Assembly: GCF_039907765.1 (NCBI RefSeq)
Contig: NZ_JARDJI010000013.1
Span: forward strand, 73,634 to 137,633
DNA from: Aminobacter sp039907765
GTDB lineage: Bacteria > Pseudomonadota > Alphaproteobacteria > Rhizobiales > Rhizobiaceae
Direction of reading: 5' to 3'
DNA length: 64,000 nt
The notes under the pieces are model-generated. The model did no database searches. It had not been told where the DNA came from and saw nothing but the letters and a program-made list of their open reading frames with translations. Both the position numbers and the translations under genes were made by a program. Positions 25,288 through 33,311 of this stretch are shown one piece after another. Position 1 is the stretch's first letter, and each line of letters begins with the position of its first letter.

Positions 25288-27734
25288 TCCGCAGCCTCCG
25301 CGAAACCGACCGAGGCCATCGGCCGGAATTCATGCTTGTCCTTGCCGGAGACGCGCTCCGACCAGGGATCGACCTGGGCGAATTTCTGGCTGAAGACGAA
25401 GCGGTCGTAATAGGCCTTGCGCTTCCCGGCATCGTCGAGGATCTGGCGCTTGATCTCGGCCACGCCGACGCGCTTGGCCCATTTGTAGATGCGCTCGAGA
25501 TAGCGGGCCTGCTCGCGATACATCTGCGTGAGCGCCACGATCGCTTCCAGCGCCTCGTCCTCGCTCTTCACCAGGCCGAGCACCTCGGTGCCCTTGATGT
25601 CGAGTCCGGCGGCACCGGCGAAATGGATCTCGTAGCCGGAATCGACGCAGATCACGCCGACGTCCTTGCAGGTCGCCTCGGCGCAGTTGCGCGGGCAGCC
25701 CGACACCGCCATCTTGACCTTGGCCGGGGTCCACGAACCCCACATGAACTTCTCGATGCGGATGCCGAGACCGGTCGAATCCTGGGTGCCGAACCGGCAC
25801 CAGTCGGAGCCGACGCAGGTCTTCACCGTGCGCAGGCCCTTGGCATAGGCGTGACCCGAGACGAATCCGGCCTTTCCCAGGTCGGCCCAGACCGCCGGCA
25901 GGTCTTCCTTTCGGATACCGAGCATGTCGATACGCTGGCCGCCGGTGACCTTGACCAGCGGGATTTCGAACTTGTCGACGACATCGGCGATGGCGCGGAG
26001 TTCGTTCGAATTTGTCACCCCACCCCACATGCGCGGCACCACCGAATAGGTACCGTCCTTCTGGATGTTGGCGTGGACGCGCTCATTGATGAAGCGCGAC
26101 TGGTAGTCGTCGGCATATTCGTCCGGCCGGTCGCAGACGAGGTAGTAGTTGAGTGCCGGCCGGCACTTGGCGCAGCCGCAGGAGGTCTTCCATTGAAGTT
26201 CCTGCATCACTGCAGGAATCGTCTTCAACCCTTTGACCTTGATCAACCTGCGTACGTCGTCGTGGCCGAGATCGATGCAAGTGCACATGGGTTGGACGGC
26301 AGCCGGATTGTAGTGGTCGCCAAGGGTGAGCGACATAAGCTGCTCGACCAGCCCGGTGCAGGAGCCGCAGGAAGCGGACGCCTTGGTGTGGGCACGCACG
26401 TCGTCGAGCGAGGTCAGGCCCTTGGCGGTGATGGTGCCGGTGATCTTGCCCTTGCAGACGCCGTTGCAGCCGCAGATTTCCGCGTCATCCGGCAGTGCTG
26501 CAACGGCCGCCATAGGGTCCAGCGGCGATCCTCCCTGATAGGCCTGGCCGAAGATCAGGGTGTCGCGCATCGCCGAGATGTCGGTCTGCTTCTTCTTGAG
26601 GTCGTTGAACCACGCGCCGTCGGAGGTCTCGCCGTAGAGCACGGTGCCGATAATGCGATTGTCCTTGAGCACCAGTCGCTTGTAGACGCCGGCTGCGGCG
26701 TCGCGCAGCACGATCTCCTCGCGGTCGTCGCCGTCGGCGAAGTCGCCGAGCGAATAGAGGTCGATGCCGGTGACCTTGAGCTTGGTCGGGGTGTCGGAAT
26801 GGACGAAGGCCGCCGTAGCGTCGCCGGCCAGCCGGGCGGCTGCGACGCGCGCCATCTCGTAGAGTGGAGCCACCAAGCCGTAGACCTGGCCGCCAACCTC
26901 GGCGCATTCGCCGAGCGCAAGGATGTCGGGATCGGAGGTGCGCATGCCGTGGTCGACGACGATGCCGCGATTGGTCTCGATGCCGGCTTCCCTTGCCAGT
27001 CCCGCATTGGGGCGGATGCCGACCGCCATCACGACGAGGTCGGCAGGGACCGTCGTTCCGTCTGCCAGTTCGATGCCTTCGGCCTTGCCGTTGCCGACGA
27101 TGGCCTTGGTGTTGGCCTTGGTCACGACCTTGATGCCGCGCGCCTCCACGGCGCGCTGCAGCAGGTAGCCGGCGGCCGGATCGAGCTGGCGCTCCATCAG
27201 CGTCGGCATGACATGCAGCACGGTGACGTCCATGCCGCGCAGGCTGAGGCCCGCTGCGGCCTCCAGCCCGAGCAGGCCCCCGCCGATCACCACGGCCTTG
27301 GCGCGCGACTGGGCGGCCAGTAGCATGGCGTTGACGTCGTCGAGGTCGCGGTAGGTGAGCACGCCGGCCATGTCGCTGCCGGGCACCGGGATGATGAACG
27401 GCACCGAACCGGTGGCGATGACCAGCTTGTCATAGGGCTCGGTCACGCCGCGGTCGGAGGTCACGGTCTTCGCTTGCCGGTCGATGGCGACGATCTTGTG
27501 GCCCTTGTAGAGGGCGATGCCGTGCTTGATGTACCAGCCGTCGCCGTGGATGATGATCTCTTCGTAGGCCTTCTCGCCCGACAGAACCGGCGACAGCATG
27601 ATGCGGTCGTAGTTCACGCGCGGCTCGGCGTTGAAGATGGTGACCTGGTAGCGGTCCGGTGCCGCCTCCAGCAGGTGCTCCAGCATGCGCCCGGGGGCCA
27701 TGCCGTTGCCGATGATGATGAGCCTTTCGGTCAT
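25284..27734 (-). CDS. nirB: Assimilatory nitrite reductase [NAD(P)H], large subunit
   Basis: An 816-residue enzyme reducing nitrite to ammonium in six electrons. In order: FAD-binding IIIGNGMAPGRMLEHLL, an internal NAD(P) fold (VVIGGGLLGLEAAAGLSLRG), two BFD-type [2Fe-2S] regions (CGCNGVCKG with SCGSC, then CTCIDLGH with TSCGCAKC), and the sirohaem/[4Fe-4S] domain with CVGSDWC and CPRNC as cluster ligands. The length matches bacterial NirB. Its ATG is 18 bp behind narK, and it overlaps nirD. Expression should follow the NasT-controlled leader in front of narK. Confidence 0.95.
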   Translation of the reverse strand: MTERLIIIGNGMAPGRMLEHLLEAAPDRYQVTIFNAEPRVNYDRIMLSPVLSGEKAYEEIIIHGDGWYIKHGIALYKGHKIVAIDRQAKTVTSDRGVTEPYDKLVIATGSVPFIIPVPGSDMAGVLTYRDLDDVNAMLLAAQSRAKAVVIGGGLLGLEAAAGLSLRGMDVTVLHVMPTLMERQLDPAAGYLLQRAVEARGIKVVTKANTKAIVGNGKAEGIELADGTTVPADLVVMAVGIRPNAGLAREAGIETNRGIVVDHGMRTSDPDILALGECAEVGGQVYGLVAPLYEMARVAAARLAGDATAAFVHSDTPTKLKVTGIDLYSLGDFADGDDREEIVLRDAAAGVYKRLVLKDNRIIGTVLYGETSDGAWFNDLKKKQTDISAMRDTLIFGQAYQGGSPLDPMAAVAALPDDAEICGCNGVCKGKITGTITAKGLTSLDDVRAHTKASASCGSCTGLVEQLMSLTLGDHYNPAAVQPMCTCIDLGHDDVRRLIKVKGLKTIPAVMQELQWKTSCGCAKCRPALNYYLVCDRPDEYADDYQSRFINERVHANIQKDGTYSVVPRMWGGVTNSNELRAIADVVDKFEIPLVKVTGGQRIDMLGIRKEDLPAVWADLGKAGFVSGHAYAKGLRTVKTCVGSDWCRFGTQDSTGLGIRIEKFMWGSWTPAKVKMAVSGCPRNCAEATCKDVGVICVDSGYEIHFAGAAGLDIKGTEVLGLVKSEDEALEAIVALTQMYREQARYLERIYKWAKRVGVAEIKRQILDDAGKRKAYYDRFVFSQKFAQVDPWSERVSGKDKHEFRPMASVGFAEAAE

Positions 27735-27752
27735 GGTGATGGTCCTTGTCCC

Positions 27753-29054
27753 TTACTGCGCGGCGACCGCCAGCGGCTCGATCTCGGTCCGCGACATCCT
27801 GCGGATCGACAGGTGCATCCAGACGAGCGAGGCGACGACGATGGCGAAGAGCAGCATGAAGCAGCTCGTCCACAGGCCGGTAAGGTCGTTGAGCGCGCCG
27901 AAGGCGATGGGCAGGACGAAGCCGCCGAGGCCGCCGATCATGCCGACCAGGCCGCCGACCGCGCCGACATTCTGCGGGTAGTAGACGGGGATATGCTTGT
28001 AGACGGCGGCCTTGCCCAGGCTCATGAAGAAGCCGAGAACGAAGGCAATGACCATGAAGGCGATCGGTCCGACCTCGAAGTGGAAGGACATCGGCCCGCT
28101 GATGCCGCGCACGACATAGTCGGCGGCCGGCAGCGCCAGGATCAGGGTGGCGACGGCCGAGACGCCGAAGGTCCAGTACATCACGGTGCGGGCGCCGACG
28201 CGGTCGGACAGAACGCCGCCATAGGCTCGGAAGATGCTCGCCGGGATCGAATAGGCAGCGCCGATCATGCCTGCGGTCGCGATATCGAAACCGTAGACGC
28301 CGATCAGGTAGCGCGGCAGCCACAGCGCAAGCGCGACGAAGGCGCCGAAGGAGAAGAAGTAGTAGAGGCCGAAGCGCCAGACCTGGACGTTCTTGAGCGG
28401 CGCGAACTCGCTCCAGAATTCCTTGGGCTGGCCGCCATGGATGCGGCGTTCGCGGATGACCGGGTCGTCCTCGGTGCCGAACCAGAAGATGAAGGCCATG
28501 AAGCCGAGCGCGGCCGCCCAGATCAGCGCCACTTCCTGCCAGCCGGCGGCGACGAGCACGAAGGGGGCGGCGAACTTGGTGACGGCGGCACCGACGTTGC
28601 CGACGCCGAAGATTCCGAGCGCGGTGCCCTGCCTGTCGGCCGGAAAGAAGCGCGAGACATAGGCGACGCCGACGGCGAACGAGCCGCCGGCAAGGCCGAC
28701 GCCGAGAGCTGCGACCAGCATCTGCGTGTAGGTCTGGGCGAAGGCGAGCAGGAAGGTGGCGGCGGCCGCCGCCAGCATGGTCGCCGTGTAGACGAGCCGT
28801 CCGCCGAAGCGGTCGGTCCAGACGCCGAGCACGATGCGCACCAGCGAACCGGTGAGGATGGGCGTGCCTACCAGCAGGCCGAACTCGGTTTCGGAAAGCC
28901 CGAGCTCCTGCTTGATGCGCACGCCGATGATCGAAAAGATCGTCCACACGGCAAAGCACACGGTGAAGGCGATGGTGGACATGGCAAGCGCCCGCTTCGG
29001 ACCATTGTCCTGGCTGGGGGCGGGAGGGGTGGTTGCGTTCATCGTCGGCTCCAT
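27753..29054 (-). CDS. Nitrate/nitrite transporter, NarK/NasA family (MFS)
   Basis: A 433-residue major-facilitator transporter with about 12 membrane helices. Nitrate-porter signatures are visible: GVRIKQELGLSETEFGLLVG in the first periplasmic/helix region, FFPADRQGTALGIFGVGNVG (nitrate signature 1) and FFMSLGKAAVYKHIPVYYPQ leading to GAVGGLVGMIGGLGGF (signature 2). The start is at 29054 or at a second ATG at 29042. It is the first structural gene of the nitrate operon and brings nitrate in for NasA. Directly upstream is the leader with the ANTAR-type hairpin and terminator. Confidence 0.92.
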   Translation of the reverse strand: MEPTMNATTPPAPSQDNGPKRALAMSTIAFTVCFAVWTIFSIIGVRIKQELGLSETEFGLLVGTPILTGSLVRIVLGVWTDRFGGRLVYTATMLAAAAATFLLAFAQTYTQMLVAALGVGLAGGSFAVGVAYVSRFFPADRQGTALGIFGVGNVGAAVTKFAAPFVLVAAGWQEVALIWAAALGFMAFIFWFGTEDDPVIRERRIHGGQPKEFWSEFAPLKNVQVWRFGLYYFFSFGAFVALALWLPRYLIGVYGFDIATAGMIGAAYSIPASIFRAYGGVLSDRVGARTVMYWTFGVSAVATLILALPAADYVVRGISGPMSFHFEVGPIAFMVIAFVLGFFMSLGKAAVYKHIPVYYPQNVGAVGGLVGMIGGLGGFVLPIAFGALNDLTGLWTSCFMLLFAIVVASLVWMHLSIRRMSRTEIEPLAVAAQ

Positions 29055-29091
29055 GGGGCGGCGTGGGAGGCGCCGCGCTGAGTTGGATCGC

Positions 29092-29163
29092 TAAAACAAG
29101 AAAGCTGCCGACCAGGGTCGCGCGTCCGTACATCCGGGATCGCGGTCGTCTGATCAGCAGCTT
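29092..29163 (-). terminator. Leader terminator of the nitrate operon (attenuator)
   Basis: On the minus strand AAGCTGC (29157-29163) pairs with GCAGCTT (29102-29108). CGACC and GGTCG continue the stem past an 8-nt bulge, and the run TCTTGTTTT follows. It lies ~40 bp before narK. NasT would prevent termination here when nitrate is present. The large loop makes the exact fold uncertain. Confidence 0.6.
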
Positions 29164-29170
29164 CGCCTGG

Positions 29171-29190
29171 GGCGCCCGTCTTTGGACGCC
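29171..29190 (-). promoter_or_regulatory. ANTAR (NasT) target hairpin with AAAGAC hexaloop
   Basis: Read on the minus strand, GGCGTCC and GGGCGCC make a 7-bp stem (one U-G pair) around the six-base loop AAAGAC. ANTAR proteins such as NasT/NasR recognise hexaloops with A at position 1 and G at position 4, both present. It lies directly before the terminator stem. A second ANTAR hairpin, usual in this motif, was not clearly found. Confidence 0.65.
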
Positions 29191-29225
29191 GATATGTCTG
29201 ACCTTTCGGCCTCGTCTATTGCAAC

Positions 29226-29240
29226 GCACAAACCGTGCCA
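29226..29240 (-). promoter_or_regulatory. Sigma-54-type promoter upstream of narK
   Basis: TGGCACGGTTTGTGC on the minus strand has the -24 TGGCACG block and the -12 GC at the required spacing (consensus TGGCACG-N4-TTGC; one mismatch). Transcription would start near 29214 and produce a ~160-nt leader with the hexaloop hairpin and terminator. NtrC-dependent nitrogen control is inferred. Confidence 0.6.
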
Positions 29241-29386
29241 GTTCGGCATGTCGTTTGGATTTCGTTTATTTTCAGATACTTATATAGGGGGGCGATGCGC
29301 GCCGCCCCAGTGCCAGCGGACAAAGGACGATCAGCCGGCGTCGGTCTCTGCCTATTTAATGTGCAGTGCACAAAAATTAACAGCAG

Positions 29387-30622
29387 TCAGTTGCCGAGGT
29401 CCCGCTGGGCGGCAATGTAGCCATCGAGATCGTCGGGATCGAACAGGCCGCCGTCGAAGAACCCGTCCGGCCCGAGCACGAGACTGGCACCCGCCGAGCC
29501 GACCGGAGTTGGCGCGGGCAGCGCACCCTCGACCTTGGCGTTCGCGCCCGGCAGGGCCGCGCCCAGCGGCTTAAGCGCGGCACGGTAGAGATCGGGCCGG
29601 TAGGTTTCGCGGGCGATCGCAGCATTTTCCGACGAATGCCCAGCTTGTCCCCAACGCGCCATCTGGCTGTAGAACCACAGCGCGTGGCTTTTCCACGGGA
29701 AGGTCGCCGCCCGAGCCTGGGGCACGAAGAAGTCATCGACCTCGACGGAACTGTCCGACGACGTCCCGAGCTGGCCCGAAAGCGCCGGCAGCATCCAGTC
29801 GGCCGGACGCCCGACATAGGCGGGAGCCGACATGATGCCTGCCAGCTCGGCGTGATTGGCTGGCGAGGCGCACCACTGCGCGGCGTGATGGACGGCGCGC
29901 AGCAGAGCCGCCAGCGCGTCGCCGTTTGCTTCGGCCCATCGGGCATCGGCGCCCAGCACCTTTTCCGGGCTGGACCGCCAGATCTTTGCCTTCACGGTGG
30001 CGATGCGGCCATGGCCGAGCTTGACGGCGGCTGTATTCCACGGCTCCCCGGCGCAGTAGCCGTCGAGAGCGCCCGAGCCGAGCGCATCGGCCATCAGTGG
30101 CGGCGGCACGATCACGATCTCTGCCTCGCGGTCGGGATCGATGCCGCAAGCAGCAAGCCAGTAGCGCAGTTCGTAGTTATGCCCCGAATGTGGATGCACC
30201 ACCGCAAAACGCAGCGGCGGCTGGCTGGTGCGGGCTCTCTCCGCCACGACAGCTCGAAGCGCGTCGCCTGCCGTGCGCGGCGAGAGGTCGCCGGTGGCGC
30301 CGTGCGCCGCCATCTTTTCCCACAATGCATTCGACACGGTGACGGCGTTGCCGCCGAGGCCCAGCGCCATGGGCACTATGGTGGTGGCTGCCAGCGGCGT
30401 CAGCCCGAGGTTGCAGGCGATCGGCATCGGCGCCAGCATGTGCGCCACCTGGAAATGCCCGACCGCGAGCCGGTCGCGGACGCTGGCCCACGATGTCTCG
30501 CGCACCAGGGTTAGTTCGATGCCCTCGGCTGCGGCAAAGCCCTTCTCCCTGGAGGCGACCAGCAGCGCGCTATCGAGCAATGGCAGGAAGCCGGCGGAAA
30601 TCTCGAAGCGGGCGTCGGTCAT
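29387..30622 (-). CDS. nasS: Nitrate sensor NasS (NrtA-like, cytoplasmic)
   Basis: A 411-residue protein of the NrtA/CmpA nitrate-binding family. It lacks a signal peptide (starts MTDARFEISAGFLPLLDSAL), so it works as a cytoplasmic sensor, not a transporter part. Family signatures are VGHFQVAHMLAPMPIACNLG and YCAGEPWNTAAVKLGHGRI. In known NasS-NasT systems it holds NasT inactive until nitrate or nitrite binds. Its ATG overlaps the nasT stop (ATGA), giving matched synthesis of the pair. The 332-bp gap behind it leads to narK and holds the leader elements. Confidence 0.92.
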   Translation of the reverse strand: MTDARFEISAGFLPLLDSALLVASREKGFAAAEGIELTLVRETSWASVRDRLAVGHFQVAHMLAPMPIACNLGLTPLAATTIVPMALGLGGNAVTVSNALWEKMAAHGATGDLSPRTAGDALRAVVAERARTSQPPLRFAVVHPHSGHNYELRYWLAACGIDPDREAEIVIVPPPLMADALGSGALDGYCAGEPWNTAAVKLGHGRIATVKAKIWRSSPEKVLGADARWAEANGDALAALLRAVHHAAQWCASPANHAELAGIMSAPAYVGRPADWMLPALSGQLGTSSDSSVEVDDFFVPQARAATFPWKSHALWFYSQMARWGQAGHSSENAAIARETYRPDLYRAALKPLGAALPGANAKVEGALPAPTPVGSAGASLVLGPDGFFDGGLFDPDDLDGYIAAQRDLGN

Positions 30623-31215
30623 GCGTCGTCTCCCAGCAGGCCCGCCGCGGTCACCAGGCTCTGTGCGATTTCGGCGAGCTTGCGGTTCTGGTTCATCGCG
30701 GTCTTGCGCAAGAGCGCATATGCATCCGCCTCGGTGAGTCCGCGCGACTTCATCAATATGCCCTTGGCGCGATCGATGAGCTTGCGGTCCTCGAGTTCGC
30801 TGCGCGCCGCCTCGAGTTCGCGCGTCAGCCGCGCAAAGGCATTGAAGCGGCTCACCGCCATGTCGAGGATCGGCTTGACCCGCTCGCGCTTGAGGCCGTC
30901 GACGATATAGGCCGAAACGCCGGCCTCGACCGCCGCCTCGATCGAGGCGCTGTCGGAGCGGTCAACGAACATGGCGATCGGCCGCTTCACCGCGCGCGAC
31001 AGCTGGAACATGTTCTCCAGCATGTCGCGATTGGGGTTTTCCAGGTCGATGACGATGACGTCGGGATTGATCTCGGCGATACGCCTGGCGATGCCGGAGA
31101 CGTCGTGCACCAGCGTCACGTCCTCATGCCCGGCCTCCCGCAGCCCGGCCTCGATGATCGAGGCGCGGATTCGGTTTTCATCGATCACGAGCACGGCGAG
31201 TGGCTTGGCGGTCAT
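30619..31215 (-). CDS. nasT: Response-regulator antiterminator NasT (ANTAR)
   Basis: A 198-residue RNA-binding antiterminator. Residues ~5-120 form a receiver-like domain (AVLVIDENRIRASIIEAGL, PDVIVIDLENPNRDML, PIAMFVDRSDSAS) and ~130-190 the ANTAR helices (LEDRKLIDRAKGILMKSRG, LTEADAYALLRKTAM). It is expected to bind the leader hairpin at 29171-29190 and let transcription pass the terminator into narK-nirBD-nasA. It is freed by NasS when nitrate is sensed. The gene follows the deformylase-like gene after 80 bp, a gap that may hold its own promoter. Confidence 0.93.
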   Translation of the reverse strand: MTAKPLAVLVIDENRIRASIIEAGLREAGHEDVTLVHDVSGIARRIAEINPDVIVIDLENPNRDMLENMFQLSRAVKRPIAMFVDRSDSASIEAAVEAGVSAYIVDGLKRERVKPILDMAVSRFNAFARLTRELEAARSELEDRKLIDRAKGILMKSRGLTEADAYALLRKTAMNQNRKLAEIAQSLVTAAGLLGDDA

Positions 31216-31295
31216 CGCCCGCTATTTTGCGCGCATCCGCGCATTGTGCAATGCAGCAGAGCGAATTTCGTCGCTCAGCACGTGGCTGCGGGTCG

Positions 31296-31796
31296 TCAGC
31301 CGATTTTTCCGTAGCGCTTGATCAGTCGGTCGCGCTTCAGCTTGGAGAGCCGATGGATCCAGAAGATGCCGTCCAGCTGGTCGATCTCATGCTGGTGGCA
31401 GACAGCCAGGAACCCGTCGGCCATTTCCGTTTGCCACCGGCCGTGCATGTCCTGGTAAGTGATCTCGACGCCGGCGTGGCGCTCGACCTCCTCGACGACG
31501 CCGGGCATCGAAACGCTGCCTTCCGTATGCCGGATCTTCTCCTGCGACGCCCAGGTGATCCTCGGATTGACGTAGATGCGGACGTCCTGCGGCGACAGTT
31601 CGAGCACGACGAGCCGCCTGGCAACTCCAATATGCGGAGCGGTGATGCCGACCCCGGGCGCGGCCCGCATCGTGTCGATGAGATCGCTGGCCAGAGCGCG
31701 CAAGCCGTCGTCGAACGCGACCACGGGCTCGGCCACCGCGCGCAGGCGCACATCGGGAAATTTCACAATCTGCCGGACCGCCACTTTTTCCCCCAT
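31296..31796 (-). CDS. Peptide-deformylase-like protein lacking two metal ligands
   Basis: A 166-residue protein with the peptide deformylase fold: FPDVRLRAVAEPV, motif 1 GVGITAPHIG (48-57; the canonical Gln is His), motif 2 EGSVS (92-96) and motif 3 HEIDQ (136-140). In active enzymes motif 2 is EGCLS and motif 3 HEXDH, so Cys is replaced by Ser94 and the second His by Gln140. Only one of the three metal ligands remains, while the general-base Glu137 is kept. It is probably not a normal deformylase and may bind N-formyl peptides or have another role. I prefer the ATG at 31796; a TTG start at 31844 is possible. It lies apart from the fmt/def cluster usual for the housekeeping enzyme. Confidence 0.82.
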   Translation of the reverse strand: MGEKVAVRQIVKFPDVRLRAVAEPVVAFDDGLRALASDLIDTMRAAPGVGITAPHIGVARRLVVLELSPQDVRIYVNPRITWASQEKIRHTEGSVSMPGVVEEVERHAGVEITYQDMHGRWQTEMADGFLAVCHQHEIDQLDGIFWIHRLSKLKRDRLIKRYGKIG

Positions 31797-31889
31797 ATAG
31801 AACGTTCGCTTGGAGCGGATCACATGCCATGCGCCGTCAGGCAAGGGTCATCGGGAGATGCTCGGCCCGCCGGCTGCCGTCCTGGCCGA

Positions 31890-32660
31890 TCACTCGACCT
31901 CTACCCACACCGGTGCGTGATCGCTGGCGTCGTCGCGGCCGCGCACGTCACGGTCGACGCCGACGCCCCGCAGACGCTTCGCCATCTGGCGGTCGAGCAG
32001 CAGGTGGTCGAGCCTGAGGCCGGCATTGCGTTGCCACCGGTTTCGGCGATAGTCCCAGAATGTGTAGACCCCATCCTGCGGAAACGCCTCGCGCACGGCG
32101 TCCGTCCAACCCTGGTCGAGCAGTTGGCGGAAACTGGCGCGGCTTTCAGGCTGCACCAGCGCATTGTCGTCGTAGGAATGGGTCTCGTACACGTCGCGCG
32201 GCTCGGGAGCGACATTGTAGTCGCCGGCGAGGACGACCGGCACGCCGGCAGCGAGGAGGCCCTGGGCATGGGCGTTGAGCCGCTCATGCCAGGCAAGCTT
32301 GTAGTCGAATTTTGGACCAGGCTGTGGGTTGCCGTTCGGCGCATAGAGCGAGGCGATCAACACGCCGCCGACGGCCGCTTCGATGTAGCGTGCCTGGCGA
32401 TCGTCGTCGCCGCCGGGTAGATCCCAACGGGTTACGATCGGCTCGGTGTCGCGCGCGAGGATCGCCACTCCGTTCCAGGTGGACTGTCCGCGCCAGGCTG
32501 CGCCGTAGCCCGCGCCTTCGATGGCGGATATCGGGAAATCCGCATCGGGTGCCTTGAGTTCCTGAAGGCAGACGATGTCCGGTTTCGCGTCGCCCAGCCA
32601 GTCGAGCAGGTTCGGCAGCCGCCGCTTGATGTTGTTGATGTTGAAGGTCGCGATCTTCAC
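31890..32660 (-). CDS. xthA: Exodeoxyribonuclease III (AP endonuclease family)
   Basis: A 256-residue Mg-dependent nuclease of the ExoIII/APE1 family, which cuts at abasic sites and trims 3' ends. Motifs are MKIATFNINNIKRRL, CLQELKA (metal Glu), SLYAPNGN, LAGDYNVAPEPRDV (Asp/Asn catalytic pair), RLDHLLLD and SDHAPVW (catalytic Asp-His). No key residue is missing. It is in line with the hydrolase, BRCT-TPR, Ku and LigD genes with small gaps (9 bp to the next), so it may be co-expressed with end-joining functions. Confidence 0.93.
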   Translation of the reverse strand: MKIATFNINNIKRRLPNLLDWLGDAKPDIVCLQELKAPDADFPISAIEGAGYGAAWRGQSTWNGVAILARDTEPIVTRWDLPGGDDDRQARYIEAAVGGVLIASLYAPNGNPQPGPKFDYKLAWHERLNAHAQGLLAAGVPVVLAGDYNVAPEPRDVYETHSYDDNALVQPESRASFRQLLDQGWTDAVREAFPQDGVYTFWDYRRNRWQRNAGLRLDHLLLDRQMAKRLRGVGVDRDVRGRDDASDHAPVWVEVE

Positions 32661-32669
32661 GCCGGCATC

Positions 32670-33311
32670 CTAGCGCGACAGGGCGTCCGCCCACGCCGCG
32701 ACCTTCTCGGCCATGGTCTTGAGGTGATCGGCGGCGGAGAAGCCGGAGATCGTCTTGCGCGGCTTGAGGTCGTGGTCGCCGTCTTCCAGCCAGAGCAGCT
32801 CGATGCGCTCGGAGAGCGCGTAGCCTTCTACCTCCTCGCGCGTACCGAATTCGTCGCGCGTACCCTGGACGATGAGCGTCGGCGTCTGCAGCGTGGCGAG
32901 ATGCCTGGTGCGGAGTTGCTCCGGCTTCGCCGGCGGATGGAACGGATATCCCAGGCAGAGCAGGCCGGCGATCTTGCCTTGCGCGAGAAGATCGTCGGCG
33001 ACCATGCTGGCGACACGACCGCCCATCGACTTGCCGCCGATGACTAGCGGGCCCTTGGCGCCGAGCTGTTCCACTACCGCCCGGTATTCGGGATTGAGAG
33101 TTTCGGCGCGGGGCGGCGGCTTGCGCGCGCGCTCCGTGCGCCGCGCCGCCATGTAGCCGAACTCAAAGCGGGCGACGCGGAAACCGGCGCCCGCCAGGGC
33201 CTTTGCGGCGGCGGCCATAGAAGCGGAGTCCATCGGCGCGCCTGCGCCATGTGCGAGCAGGATGGTGGCTCGGGCATCCTCGGCGCCATCGTAGAGGAAT
33301 GCGGTGCTCAT
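32670..33311 (-). CDS. Alpha/beta hydrolase, KANL3/Tex30-like (dienelactone-hydrolase fold)
   Basis: A 213-residue alpha/beta-hydrolase. It has ILLAHGAGAPMDSASM for the oxyanion region, the nucleophile Ser in GKSMGGRVAS (elbow), IVQGTRDEFGT with the likely acid, and LEDGDHDLKPRK with the catalytic His. This matches the small KANL3/Tex30 group, whose bacterial members have no assigned substrate. The start abuts the BRCT-TPR stop, so it belongs to the same transcript. Confidence 0.82.
   Translation of the reverse strand: MSTAFLYDGAEDARATILLAHGAGAPMDSASMAAAAKALAGAGFRVARFEFGYMAARRTERARKPPPRAETLNPEYRAVVEQLGAKGPLVIGGKSMGGRVASMVADDLLAQGKIAGLLCLGYPFHPPAKPEQLRTRHLATLQTPTLIVQGTRDEFGTREEVEGYALSERIELLWLEDGDHDLKPRKTISGFSAADHLKTMAEKVAAWADALSR

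Noticed and set aside
22277..25432. A longer version of the nitrate reductase (1051 codons)
   Set aside because: The extra N-terminal part is out of phase with, and covers, the whole nirD gene; the Fe-S motif begins at the normal place from the ATG at 24946.
29301..29315. A second TGGCAC motif upstream of narK as a sigma-54 promoter
   Set aside because: The -12 region reads CGGC and lacks the TT; the copy at 29226-29240 fits better.
31241..31254. GCATTG-N2-CAATGC repeat before nasT as a nitrogen or PhaR-type operator
   Set aside because: Short, single copy, and no regulator can be assigned; kept out of the feature list.
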